A DNA stretch of 33,399 nucleotides from Ignavibacteria bacterium (lineage in GTDB: Bacteria > Bacteroidota > Ignavibacteria > Kapaibacteriales > UBA2268), in assembly GCA_012522895.1 (NCBI GenBank), contig JAAYJM010000188.1, positions 1 through 33,399 on the forward strand. Direction: 5' to 3'. A model generated the notes under the pieces. It worked only from the letters and a program-made list of their open reading frames with translations. It did no database searches and had not been told where the DNA came from. The position numbers were made by a program, and so were the translations under genes. Shown here in pieces: positions 8,172 through 17,492 of this stretch (the stretch's first letter is position 1; each line of letters opens with the position of its first letter).

Positions 8172-9632
8172 ATGAAAAGGATTCTTTGCTTTGCTTTAAC
8201 AGTTTTCTTTTTTATTGCTGTTTTTAACGCATTTTCTCAAGATGTAGAAAAACCCGCTTCAAAAAATGAAATTTAAAGTGCTCCAATTAAACAAATGCCG
8301 GATTACAAAAAGCTTAATCCTGAGGAGGTTAAAATTAAACGCGAGCAATTTTTAAGAAAAACTAATGATAGCGCAAAATTAAATCCTGATATTACGAATT
8401 TTGCAAGCGTTGAAGATGCTCTGCCTTATGCCTCAAGTATGAAAAAATTAATTATTGCTGGCAATGGACTGAAAGAATTATCGCCAAAAATACGCGAGTT
8501 TAAAGAGCTTGAAGCTATTGATTTAACAAGAAATTCCTTAACCACTTTGCCAGATGATCTTGCTGAATTAAAAAAGTTAAAAACTATTGTTCTTCAAAGA
8601 AATCAATTTAAAGACTTTCCTCTCGTTTTAACTCAAATTAGCTCGCTCGAACTTATTGATTTTAGCTTTAATTATCTTGAAACCTTGCCGCCTCAAATAT
8701 CTTCTCTATCAAATTTAGAAGAATTGAAGCTTTTAGCAAATAAGATTTCTTTTCTACCTTCAAGTTTTGCTGATTTAAAAAATTTAAAGTCAATAAATAT
8801 TGACGTTAATAAACTTGAAGCATTTCCGGAAGAGCTTACGCAAATCGAAAATTTAGAATATTTGAATTTAGCAAAAAATCAAATTAGCAGCTTGCCGGAA
8901 AGCATAAAAAGATTGACGAATTTAAAAACATTAATAATAAGTTCAAACAAATTTGCCGAACTAAACGAGCATATTGGGAGCTTAAGTTCTTTAGAGTATT
9001 TAGATGTTCAATATAATTCTCTTGCAAGCCTGCCAAAAGAAATTGGCAAACTTAATAAACTAAAAAAGTTGCACTTGGGAAGCAATGACTTTGTTTCTTT
9101 TCCCGATAACATTTCCGAACTTAAACAATTAGAAGAGCTTACTTTAAGTTCCCTTAAAGTAAAGAAATTTCCAGATTTCTCCAAGTTTAATATGGTGAGA
9201 ACATTAGATTTAAGCAATAATAATTTAACAGAGTTAGCGAAGTATTTAGCAGATTTCAAAAACCTTAAAGAAGTCAATTTAGCTGCAAATAAATTTAAAG
9301 CGCCCCCATCGGTTCTTTTTTCAATGGACTGGCTTGAGAAGTTGAACATAACCAGAAACGAGCTAACGGAAATTCCAAGCGATATTTCTAAAATAAAAAA
9401 TCTAAGTCTTTTGAATATGAATGCTAATAAGATTGAAAAAGTATCTGGAAGCATTGCTCAACTTAAACAACTTCAAACTCTTATGTTAAGTTCAAATAAA
9501 ATAAAAAAATTACCGAATGAACTATCTTCTATGCAAAACTTGAAGTTCATTTACTTGCAGCAAAATAAAATAGAGCAAAAAGACAAAGACGAAATAACTA
9601 AGCTTTTACCCAATGCAAAAGTGAAATTTTAG
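8172..9632 (+). pseudogene. Leucine-rich repeat protein with signal peptide, split by in-frame TAA (LRR part open 8295-9632)
   Basis: MKRILCFALTVFFFIAVFNAFSQDVEKPASKNEI then TAA 8274-8276, same frame continues SAPIKQMPDYKKLNPEEV...; ~23-aa LRR units. Confidence 0.75.
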
Positions 9633-9736
9633 AATTTTCTGCAAATGCTTGGTTTTATTTGATTTAATAAAAAGAATTTGACGCTTTAAGCCAAAATCAA
9701 GAAAGAATTTTATTTAAATGCTTATGATAAAAGGAC

Positions 9737-9760
9737 TTGTCCCCCGCTGGCGGGGGACAA
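9737..9760. repeat. GC-rich perfect inverted repeat
   Basis: TTGTCCCCCGC-TG-GCGGGGGACAA; related CCCCCGC(C/T)(A/G)GCGGGGG cores near 14833, 15230, 15368, 33271. Confidence 0.85.
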
Positions 9761-9771
9761 AAATGTCATTG

Positions 9772-10143
9772 TTAATTTTGTGGAACTGCCTTCTCTTCAT
9801 TATTTTTCATTTTGAGCAAAACAGTTGTAAATAATTCAATTAAAAAGCCGTAAATTATTCCAAGAAAAATATAGCCGAAAAACAAAAGAATATTGTTTTG
9901 TAAGCTGTTTGAAAAAGCGTTAAACGCAATAGGCAATGAAAAAAGTAGTCCAAGCAAAATTCCGTGAGACCACCATTTCATTTTTAGCTTGCTAATTCCA
10001 ATCGCAAAGCCGAGCAATGCCCTTGAAAGTAAAATTGAGATAAAAGCGCTTATTGTCAGCTCATCTCCCCCTTGTTGGGAAATCTGAGTGCATATCACAC
10101 CAAAAATAGCACCTAAAAAAGTTGCAGTAACAATCCTTTTCAT
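9772..10143 (-). CDS. Hypothetical integral membrane protein
   Basis: Four hydrophobic segments, good ORF. Confidence 0.65.
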   Translation of the reverse strand: MKRIVTATFLGAIFGVICTQISQQGGDELTISAFISILLSRALLGFAIGISKLKMKWWSHGILLGLLFSLPIAFNAFSNSLQNNILLFFGYIFLGIIYGFLIELFTTVLLKMKNNEEKAVPQN

Positions 10144-10260
10144 TATAATCCTTTCAAAAAAAATAAATATTTTACGATTAATTTATAAAATATTCCAATT
10201 CTTTCAAACAAAAATCTTTTCCGTTTCAATCTGTTCAAATAATTAATTATTTTTGTTATA

Positions 10261-12756
10261 ATGGAATATGGTAGTTTGGGAACTATTAAGTTGATAGAAT
10301 TTTATAAATTTAGGAAAATTTGGAAAATCTCGAAAAAAGCGGCGCTGGAAAAAGCGATGGAGCGTCTATTTCCCTTTTGCTGCCATAAAAAAGAGCGGGA
10401 AATCCCCCCTACCCCCCTTTTTCAAAGGGGGGAAAGAGAAAGGCATTCGGAACGAAGTGAAGAAAAAGAAATCCCACCTACCCCCCTTTTTCAAAGGGGG
10501 GATATAGAAAGACATTCGGAACAATTTTCCCGTCATCCTGAACGAAGTGAAGAAAAAGAAATCCCCCCTACCCCCCTTTTTCAAAAGGGGGATATTAACG
10601 AGCATTCGGAACAATTTTCCCGTCATCCTGAACGAAGTGAAGGATCCAGAAAATTTATTTTTGAGCAGAAAGAAAGAATATTATTTCTCGCAGAAAAACA
10701 TTTGAATAAAGAGTTTTCCTTGTTTGGGACTGAATGGAAAAAAGCAAAAGTAATAAATGAAAATAATCAAAAGAGAATAGATTGGAATTATGACCTTTTG
10801 ACGGGATTTCGATGGGATAGCTCGCAGCTTGGAAAAAAAATAAAACTTAATCAAGGAGAAGGAATTGACATAAAAAATATTTGGGAACTTGGACGAATGC
10901 AGCATCTTTTGATTTTTCCAATTGCCTCTGTTTTAGCACAGCAAGAGCAAAAGGATTCCAAAGTTCCAAACCAATATTTCGAGGAATTTAAAAGTCAAAT
11001 ATTAGATTTTATCCAATCTAATAAATACACTTATGGCGTCCATTGGTCTGTTGCGATGGAGGCGGGAATTCGGGCTACAAACTGGCTGATTGCTTTTTAT
11101 GTTTATAAAAACGCTGGTTTCATTGCCGATGAAATTTTTAATAAGGTATTTGAAAAAAGTTTGTTTGAGCATCTTTTATTTATCTGTGAAAATTTGGAGT
11201 GGAGCAATGGAATAAGAGGAAATCACTACCTTGCAAATATAGTTGCGATGCTCTTTCTTTCTGCATTTCTCCCAACAACAGAATTTACAAAAAAAACGCT
11301 CTATTTCGCAACTCAAGAGCTATGCAATGAAATTCTTGTGCAGTTCAACGAGGACGGCAGCAACTTTGAAGCTTCCCTCCCTTATCATTATTTTTCTACT
11401 GAAATAGTTCTTGCTGGGCTTTGGCTTATTTTTTCCTTAAAAGAAAATAAAATAAAGGATATGCTAAAAGTTGAGCCTTGTAGGTTTATCAAAAAAAAGA
11501 AAATTCAGCCATTTAAAAAACAACTTTTTTCTATAAATAAAAACAATTTTTCAATAGATTTAAATGCAGCTCTTTATGAAAGAATATCAAAAATCTTGGA
11601 TTTTTCCCATAACTTGCTAAAAAGCAATGGCAAAGCAGAGCAAATTGGAGACAACGATAGCGGCTTTTTCATAAGTGCAGAAATTGAGCCTTTTTTAAAG
11701 GAGTTTTGGGAGCATTTATTACTCAAGATCAGTCCTCCAGAAATTAAGCAATTTTATTTTTACAAAGATTTTGGCATTTTTATCAAAAGGACTAATCAAT
11801 ATTTTGCTACAATTCGCTGTGGCTCTATTGGACAAAGAGGCAAAGGAGGGCATAGCCACAACGACCAGCTATCTCTTACTTTGAATCTTTTTGGTGTTGA
11901 TTTTCTTGTCGACCCCGGAACTTATTCATACACAGGGCAGCCAAAGCTGCGAAATTTGTTCCGCTCTACTGCTTATCATAATACCCTTTCAATCGAGGGA
12001 ATGGAGCAAAACGAGTGGGCAGAAAACAATCTCGATGATCTTTTTTGGTTTAAAACTGATAGAACAAAATCGAAAATGATTGAATATTCTGAAAAACATT
12101 TCATTGCTGAGCATTATGGATTTGGAAAGCCGCATCGCCGCGAAATCTTTTTTCACGATGACTTCATAGAAGGTATAGATTTTTGCAAAATAAAAGGGAA
12201 AAAAAGAGTATGTTTCCATCTCTCGCCTGATATACTTATTGCGCCTATTAAGGAAGATGATGAGAGCAGCTCTGGATTCTTCACTGCGTTCAGAATGACC
12301 CCCCCTTTGAAAAAGGGGGATAAAGGGGATTTTCAGCCCCCTGGATTCTTCACTGCATTCAGAATGACCCCCCCTTTGAAAAAGGGGGATAAAGGGGATT
12401 TTCAGCCCCCTGGATTCTTCACTGCATTCAGAATGACCCCCCCTTTGAAAAAGGGGGGCAGGGGGGATTTCTCGCCTTCTTTGAAAAAGGGGGATAAAGG
12501 GGATTTTCAGACTTCTGGATTCTTCACTGCATTCAGAATGACCCCCCCTTTGAAAAAGGGGGGCAGGGGGGATTTCTCCGCTTTAAGCGATTTCGAGGCA
12601 GTGCTTACATTTACAAACGGCATCGGCTTTATCGAAGAATATAATTTTTCATCGGGTTACAATCAAATGCAGAAATCGAAAAGAATTATATTAGAATTTG
12701 AAGAGGAAAAGTTAAATTGGAGATTGCAGTTTTGCAAAATTGAAAAAAAGATTTGA
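10261..12756 (+). CDS. Heparinase II/III-like protein containing in-frame repeat insertions
   Basis: GGHSHNDQLSLTLNLFGVDFLVDPGTYSYTG...STAYHNTLSIEGMEQ typical of heparinase II/III C-terminal domain. Confidence 0.85.
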   Translation: MEYGSLGTIKLIEFYKFRKIWKISKKAALEKAMERLFPFCCHKKEREIPPTPLFQRGERERHSERSEEKEIPPTPLFQRGDIERHSEQFSRHPERSEEKEIPPTPLFQKGDINEHSEQFSRHPERSEGSRKFIFEQKERILFLAEKHLNKEFSLFGTEWKKAKVINENNQKRIDWNYDLLTGFRWDSSQLGKKIKLNQGEGIDIKNIWELGRMQHLLIFPIASVLAQQEQKDSKVPNQYFEEFKSQILDFIQSNKYTYGVHWSVAMEAGIRATNWLIAFYVYKNAGFIADEIFNKVFEKSLFEHLLFICENLEWSNGIRGNHYLANIVAMLFLSAFLPTTEFTKKTLYFATQELCNEILVQFNEDGSNFEASLPYHYFSTEIVLAGLWLIFSLKENKIKDMLKVEPCRFIKKKKIQPFKKQLFSINKNNFSIDLNAALYERISKILDFSHNLLKSNGKAEQIGDNDSGFFISAEIEPFLKEFWEHLLLKISPPEIKQFYFYKDFGIFIKRTNQYFATIRCGSIGQRGKGGHSHNDQLSLTLNLFGVDFLVDPGTYSYTGQPKLRNLFRSTAYHNTLSIEGMEQNEWAENNLDDLFWFKTDRTKSKMIEYSEKHFIAEHYGFGKPHRREIFFHDDFIEGIDFCKIKGKKRVCFHLSPDILIAPIKEDDESSSGFFTAFRMTPPLKKGDKGDFQPPGFFTAFRMTPPLKKGDKGDFQPPGFFTAFRMTPPLKKGGRGDFSPSLKKGDKGDFQTSGFFTAFRMTPPLKKGGRGDFSALSDFEAVLTFTNGIGFIEEYNFSSGYNQMQKSKRIILEFEEEKLNWRLQFCKIEKKI
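10399..10645. repeat. Palindromic repeat array in the heparinase N-terminal coding region
   Basis: GAAATCCCCCCTACCCCCC... units starting at 10399, 10468, 10558 (spacings 69 and 90 nt). Confidence 0.9.
12272..12580. repeat. Palindromic repeat array in the heparinase C-terminal coding region, inverted relative to 10399-10645
   Basis: CTGGATTCTTCACTGC(G/A)TTCAGAATGACCCCCCCTTTGAAAAAGGGGG units at 12272, 12341, 12410, 12515 (spacings 69, 69, 105 nt). Confidence 0.9.
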
Positions 12757-12795
12757 AAAAATTAACCGATTTTATAATTTTTTAAGGAAATTAGA

Positions 12796-14034
12796 ATGTA
12801 TGCTAAATTAAAGGAACATTTAAGCAAAGAGTTAAACAGTATTAAAGAACAGAAACTCTATAAATATGAAAGGGTTATCGAAAGCAGTCAAGGTGCAGAA
12901 ATTATTGTGAAAGGGAAAAAAGTTCTTAACTTTTGCGCAAACAACTATCTCGGGCTGTCTTCTCATCCAGAGCTAATTGAAGCGGCGCATAACGCAATAA
13001 ATAAACGTGGTTACGGACTTTCTTCCGTTCGCTTTATTTGCGGCACGCAAGATATTCACAAAGAGCTGGAGCAAAAAGTAAGCAAATTTTTAGCGATGGA
13101 CGATACAATTTTGTTCTCCTCTTGCTTTGATGCAAATGCAGCCGTTTTTGAGCCGCTTTTGGATTCCCAAGACGCAATTATTACAGACGCACTGAATCAT
13201 GCCTCGATTATTGACGGGATACGCCTTTGTAAAGCGCAACGTTGGATATACCGACACGCCGATATGAGCGATGAACTTGGAATGGACGAAGCAACTGGAA
13301 AGGAATACAAGGGCTTGGAACGCTGTTTGAAGGAAGCTCAAAACTGCCGCTTCCGTATGATTGCAACTGATGGCGTTTTTTCTATGGACGGCGATATTGC
13401 AAAGCTCAAAGAAATCGTTGCTTTGGCTGAAAAATACGATGCGATTGTGATGGTCGATGACTCTCACGCTTCTGGCTTTATGGGAAAAATGGGTAGGGGA
13501 ACTCACGAATTCCACGGAGTTATGGATAAAATTGACATTATCACAACTACTTTCGGAAAAGCATTAGGCGGTGCTTCTGGTGGTTGTATCTCGGCACATC
13601 AAGAAATTGTAGACTGGATGCGGAACAAGGCACGTCCTTATCTTTTCTCCAATACTATTGCTCCTTCCGTTGCAGGTGCGACTATAAAAGTAATTGATTT
13701 GCTTAGCAGCACAACGGAATTGCGCGATAGACTTGAAGCTAACACAATTCGTTTCCGAAAAGAAATGACTGCGGCAGGTTTCGATATTATTTCCGGCGAG
13801 CATCCAATCGTTCCCATTATGTTTGGCAAATATCCCGATTGCTCCAAGCTCGCTGTGGATTTTGCAAATATGATGTTGGAAGAGGGTATTTACGTTATAG
13901 CGTTTTCGTTCCCGGTAGTTGCGAGAGGGAAAGACAGAATTCGCGTTCAAATCTCAGCAGCTCACAGCGATGAGCATATTAGCACTGCTATTGCCGCTTT
14001 CACAAAGGTAGGCAAAGCATTGGGAATGATATAG
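12796..14034 (+). CDS. kbl: Glycine C-acetyltransferase (2-amino-3-ketobutyrate CoA ligase)
   Basis: [57 protein letters not shown]. Confidence 0.92.
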   Translation: MYAKLKEHLSKELNSIKEQKLYKYERVIESSQGAEIIVKGKKVLNFCANNYLGLSSHPELIEAAHNAINKRGYGLSSVRFICGTQDIHKELEQKVSKFLAMDDTILFSSCFDANAAVFEPLLDSQDAIITDALNHASIIDGIRLCKAQRWIYRHADMSDELGMDEATGKEYKGLERCLKEAQNCRFRMIATDGVFSMDGDIAKLKEIVALAEKYDAIVMVDDSHASGFMGKMGRGTHEFHGVMDKIDIITTTFGKALGGASGGCISAHQEIVDWMRNKARPYLFSNTIAPSVAGATIKVIDLLSSTTELRDRLEANTIRFRKEMTAAGFDIISGEHPIVPIMFGKYPDCSKLAVDFANMMLEEGIYVIAFSFPVVARGKDRIRVQISAAHSDEHISTAIAAFTKVGKALGMI

Positions 14035-14091
14035 TGGCTTGTATAATATTTTGAACCGTGATTAAAAGATTAAGGGATTTCTTGATTTTCT

Positions 14092-14125
14092 AGATGGACT
14101 CCACTTGGGAAAGCGGAGTCCATCT
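14092..14125. repeat. AGATG...CATCT hairpin family member
   Basis: AGATGGACTCCACTTGGGAAAGCGGAGTCCATCT; preceded by GAACCGTGATT...GGGATTTCTTGATTTTC as at 14731 and 28021. Confidence 0.8.
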
Positions 14126-14225
14126 TTTGTTTCTACTTGGATTGTATTTTTGCCCAAAGAAAATAAAAATAATTATTTTTGTAAAACGTTTTTGATTATA
14201 AATTGTATGAGATTTATAGATTTAT

Positions 14226-14423
14226 ATGGAAATTAATTCTGAAATAAGGAGCTATGTCAAAGACGCGTTGATTGATATTATTGCAAACGAAAAAGAGATT
14301 TTTTTTGATGCTTTTTCTGAAATAATTGAAGATATAGCATTTGGAAAACACATTGATGCTGCTGACCTTGGCGATTATGTTGATGAAGAGCTTGTCCTCC
14401 AAAGCTTAAAAGAAGTCAGATGA
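14226..14423 (+). CDS. Putative antitoxin
   Basis: 65-aa acidic ORF overlapping the RelE-like ORF by ATGA. Confidence 0.6.
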   Translation: MEINSEIRSYVKDALIDIIANEKEIFFDAFSEIIEDIAFGKHIDAADLGDYVDEELVLQSLKEVR

Positions 14424-14686
14424 TAGCCTTATTTGAATCATCTTTCTTAAAAGATATAAAAAAAGTGGATAACGCTGAAATTGCTAATAAGCTTCAAAAT
14501 ATTATAAAGCAAATAAAATCAAGCGAATCAATTAAAGATATTTTTCATTTAAGAAAATTGAAGAGCTACAAGTCGTATTATAGAATTAGAGTTGGTGACT
14601 ACCGTTTAGGGCTAAAAATAGAATCAAACACTGTTGTTTTTATAAGGTTTTTGCATAGAAAAGATATATATAAAGTATTTCCTTGA
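14420..14686 (+). CDS. RelE/ParE-family toxin
   Basis: LRKLKSYKSYYRIRVGDYRLGLKIESNTVVFIRFLHRKDIYKVFP. Confidence 0.85.
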   Translation: MIALFESSFLKDIKKVDNAEIANKLQNIIKQIKSSESIKDIFHLRKLKSYKSYYRIRVGDYRLGLKIESNTVVFIRFLHRKDIYKVFP

Positions 14687-14851
14687 TAACGTTTAATTTT
14701 TTACGGCTATAGTCTGGGCTGTATCTGTTTGAACCGTGGTTTGCTTGATTAAGGGATTTCTTGATTTTCCAGGTGGAGTCCAGAAATCCCCCCAGCTCCC
14801 TTTTTCAAAGGGGGAGGAAGAATGTCCCACACTGGCGGGGGTAGTTGCTTC

Positions 14852-14890
14852 AGATGTGCCACACTTCGAAAGTGTGGCACATCTTTTTTC
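14852..14890 (+). terminator. Strong hairpin with T-run, 15-3-15 architecture
   Basis: AGATGTGCCACACTT-CGA-AAGTGTGGCACATCT followed by TTTTTC. Confidence 0.7.
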
Positions 14891-14961
14891 TGTCTACTAC
14901 TTCCCATTTGAGCTTGGGAAGGAGGAGTTTTTACTTTTGGAATATTGCTAAACTTTTTCAT

Positions 14962-15195
14962 TTAAGCAACAGGTCTAATTATGTAATTCCTGCTCATTAA
15001 ATTAGTTGCAAATAACAAGCAAGCATTTATATCTTCTCTTTCAAGAGATGGATATTGCTTTAATATCTCTTCAGCAGTATCGCCGGCATTTAAAAAACCC
15101 AATATCGACTGAACAGTAATTCTCATTCCTCTAATAGTTGGCTTTCCATTACACAGCGCTTCACTTATAGTTATTCTATTGGATATATATTCCAT
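14962..15195 (-). CDS. DUF433 domain protein (antitoxin-like)
   Basis: ISEALCNGKPTIRGMRITVQSILGFLNAGDTAEEILKQYPSLEREDINACLLFA. Confidence 0.85.
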   Translation of the reverse strand: MEYISNRITISEALCNGKPTIRGMRITVQSILGFLNAGDTAEEILKQYPSLEREDINACLLFATNLMSRNYIIRPVA

Positions 15196-15468
15196 AATCC
15201 TTTCCTTTTTTTACTACTTAAAAGAATGTCCACCGCTGGCGGGGGCAGGGCTGATATTTGGAAACGTCATTTTGAACGTAGTGAAAAATCCAGAAAGCGT
15301 TTCAATTCCGCAATCACTCTGGATTCCTCGCTGCGCTCGGAATGACAGCGCAAAATATCCACCAATTTCCCCCGCCAGCGGGGGATACTGGACTGTTCTG
15401 TTTTTTCTTTCCTTTCACTATTTTCCCACTCCTTCCAAAGCTCAGCTTGGGAAGGAGAAACAGAGTAG

Positions 15469-15501
15469 AGATGGGCGCCAGCTCGAAGGTGGAGTCCATC
15501 T
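15469..15501. repeat. Degenerate AGATG...CATCT hairpin family member
   Basis: AGATGGGCGCCAGCT-CGA-AGGTGGAGTCCATCT. Confidence 0.65.
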
Positions 15502-15525
15502 AACTGTTTCAAGCTGCTTCCAAAA

Positions 15526-15846
15526 TTAATTTACCTTTGGGCTACCGGGAAAGCCCGGAAAAGTATTCGGCTGCCTATCGGTTTTTATTTCTCCGAATTG
15601 CTGCTCGTATTTTCTAATGTTGTCCATAAGAGCGCCTAAAAGCATTTTTGTGTGCTGGGGCGTCATAACAATACGAGCAAAAACTTTTGCTTTCGGAACG
15701 CCGGGCATTACTCTTGTGAAGTCCAACACAAATTCAGCTGGCGAATGAGAGATAATTGCAAGATTCGAATAAATACCCTCCGCTTCTTTATCGCCAATTT
15801 CTAAATTAAGCTGCTGTGTTGTGCCTTCTTGTTTTCTTTCAGCCAT
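15526..15846 (-). CDS. DUF3467 domain protein
   Basis: EGIYSNLAIISHSPAEFVLDFTRVMPGVPKAKVFARIVMTPQHTKMLLGALMDNIRKYEQQFGEI. Confidence 0.85.
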   Translation of the reverse strand: MAERKQEGTTQQLNLEIGDKEAEGIYSNLAIISHSPAEFVLDFTRVMPGVPKAKVFARIVMTPQHTKMLLGALMDNIRKYEQQFGEIKTDRQPNTFPGFPGSPKVN

Positions 15847-15877
15847 ATATTCCTTTTTTATTAAATGTAACTATATT

Positions 15878-17392
15878 TTATTTTCTCAATTCTAATATTT
15901 TTTTCTGTAGCCGTTCACTGTCTTCTGCTCGCCCTCCAATTCTATCGTAAAGCCTTACTAAAGAGGAGTAATAACGTTCTAATTGCTCAAGCGGAATTGT
16001 TTCTTCAAGGGCTTCTAATTCAGCAATTGTGTATTTTTGTTTATCAGTTTCCTTTGTAAATGTATATATTTCAGCGAGTTCAGCAAGAACATCGAAATCG
16101 CGGCTAAATTTCATAGTCTTTCTGCATAGCTCGAAATATTCAGCTGATTTTCGGAGCAAAGGCATATACTCGTCTGGATTTGGCTTATAGTTTCTGTCAC
16201 TATTTACCTTTTCCTGCTGTTCTTTTTGTATGACAAGAACTTTATTTTTGTATGCTGAGGCTATGTTTCTTAGCGCATTATCGTTTTTTGGGTCAATCTT
16301 TATTGCCTTTTCATATTGCTCAATCGATTCGTCAAATTTTTCTAATTGTTGAAGCAAATCAGCATGCTGGACGAGATAGCTGGGGTTATTGGGATTTTTT
16401 TGCACCAGCTCTTGAATATATTTAAGCGATTCCTCTTTTTTTCCTTGTGATTCATAAATAAGGATAAGCGCGGTGTTAGCGTCAATGTTTTGCGGGTCAA
16501 TATAAAGGATTGCGAAAATATTTTGTAGGGCATTGTCCCAATCTTTGTTATCGAAAAAGTATTGAGCTAATGAGAAATATGGAGAAGTAGAAAAAGTGAA
16601 GGGTTGAAAGCGCTCTTGAATAGTAATATCTTTTGGCAAATCAGCACGCCATCCGGTAACCACTATCGGGTTGGAATGCTCTTTTAATGAATAAACTATA
16701 AGCTCTTTAGACTTATAGAGATAAGCGTCAATTATAACGGAATCGCCTTCTTCACCATAAGGAAGAGCCATACTCTTAATAGGCGCCCCAAGAATGCTAT
16801 GAGAGGCACTTCTTTCCATATTGACGTTTAAACCTTTTTCCTTTGCTATCTCAAGTTCTGTTTTTAGCAAGTCGGCATATTTGTTGTTATTCAAATTTGC
16901 ATTTGCAAAGTCGCCTTTTGCTTCATAACCAATTGCTAATAAACGGTATACATCTGGGCTGTTGGGTCTTAGTTTTATACAGTTTCCAAAGCTTTCAACA
17001 AACTTTTTAAAATCGCTTTCATTTTTATCTTTTAAATAATCGTTAAGATACTCTACCCCTTTATTATATGAGGCGCCGTATATGGCATATTTAGTGTGCG
17101 GAACTCTTTCTGTTAAGTCTTTAGAAACAATATACTTTTCTCCTTTAAGAATGGTGCTAACAGCTTCGTCAATTAGATTGAGCTGTTGATTAACCTCGGT
17201 AAGCATAATCCAAGCTTCGCCATTATTATGATTTTTTTCAAGTTCCTTTTCAAAGAACTCCTTAGCCTTGCGCCAGTCTTTGTTTTGAAGAGCAATTTTT
17301 GCGGTTGTCATTTCAGGCGAGGCACACTGAAATCCTTGCATTAAAAAAGTGGCTATTACTAAAAAAGCGCTTAAATAAATTAGCTTTTTCAC
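15878..17392 (-). CDS. Exported TPR-repeat protein
   Basis: N-terminal signal-like MKKLIYLSAFLVIATFLMQGFQC; multiple TPR motifs. Confidence 0.8.
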   Translation of the reverse strand: MKKLIYLSAFLVIATFLMQGFQCASPEMTTAKIALQNKDWRKAKEFFEKELEKNHNNGEAWIMLTEVNQQLNLIDEAVSTILKGEKYIVSKDLTERVPHTKYAIYGASYNKGVEYLNDYLKDKNESDFKKFVESFGNCIKLRPNSPDVYRLLAIGYEAKGDFANANLNNNKYADLLKTELEIAKEKGLNVNMERSASHSILGAPIKSMALPYGEEGDSVIIDAYLYKSKELIVYSLKEHSNPIVVTGWRADLPKDITIQERFQPFTFSTSPYFSLAQYFFDNKDWDNALQNIFAILYIDPQNIDANTALILIYESQGKKEESLKYIQELVQKNPNNPSYLVQHADLLQQLEKFDESIEQYEKAIKIDPKNDNALRNIASAYKNKVLVIQKEQQEKVNSDRNYKPNPDEYMPLLRKSAEYFELCRKTMKFSRDFDVLAELAEIYTFTKETDKQKYTIAELEALEETIPLEQLERYYSSLVRLYDRIGGRAEDSERLQKKILELRK

Positions 17393-17492
17393 AATTTTCT
17401 CCTGTTTTTTATTTATTTTTACTTTATTGGTTTAGCTTAATTTAAAAAAACATATACAATTTAACAAAATTAACTAAAAAAAGTTACAAAAC

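Noticed and set aside
9008-9454. Antisense ORF of 148 aa
   Set aside because: Opposite strand of a clear LRR coding region with low-complexity composition; shadow ORF.
10366-10626. Minus-strand ORF with PPLKKGGRGDF repeats
   Set aside because: Reverse strand of the repeat array inside the heparinase-like ORF.
12272-12580. CRISPR-like regular spacing
   Set aside because: The 69 nt period is the full repeat with no unique spacers, the units are palindromic and lie inside an ORF, and there are no cas genes.
13090-13950. Antisense ORFs 13090-13515, 13564-13950, 13638-13847
   Set aside because: Opposite strand of kbl; shadow ORFs.
14736-15529. ORFs 14736-14951, 14749-14961, 15179-15529, 15267-15512, 15314-15499
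   Set aside because: Translations consist of repeat-derived peptides (PPLKKGAGGI, HSERSEESR); not genes.
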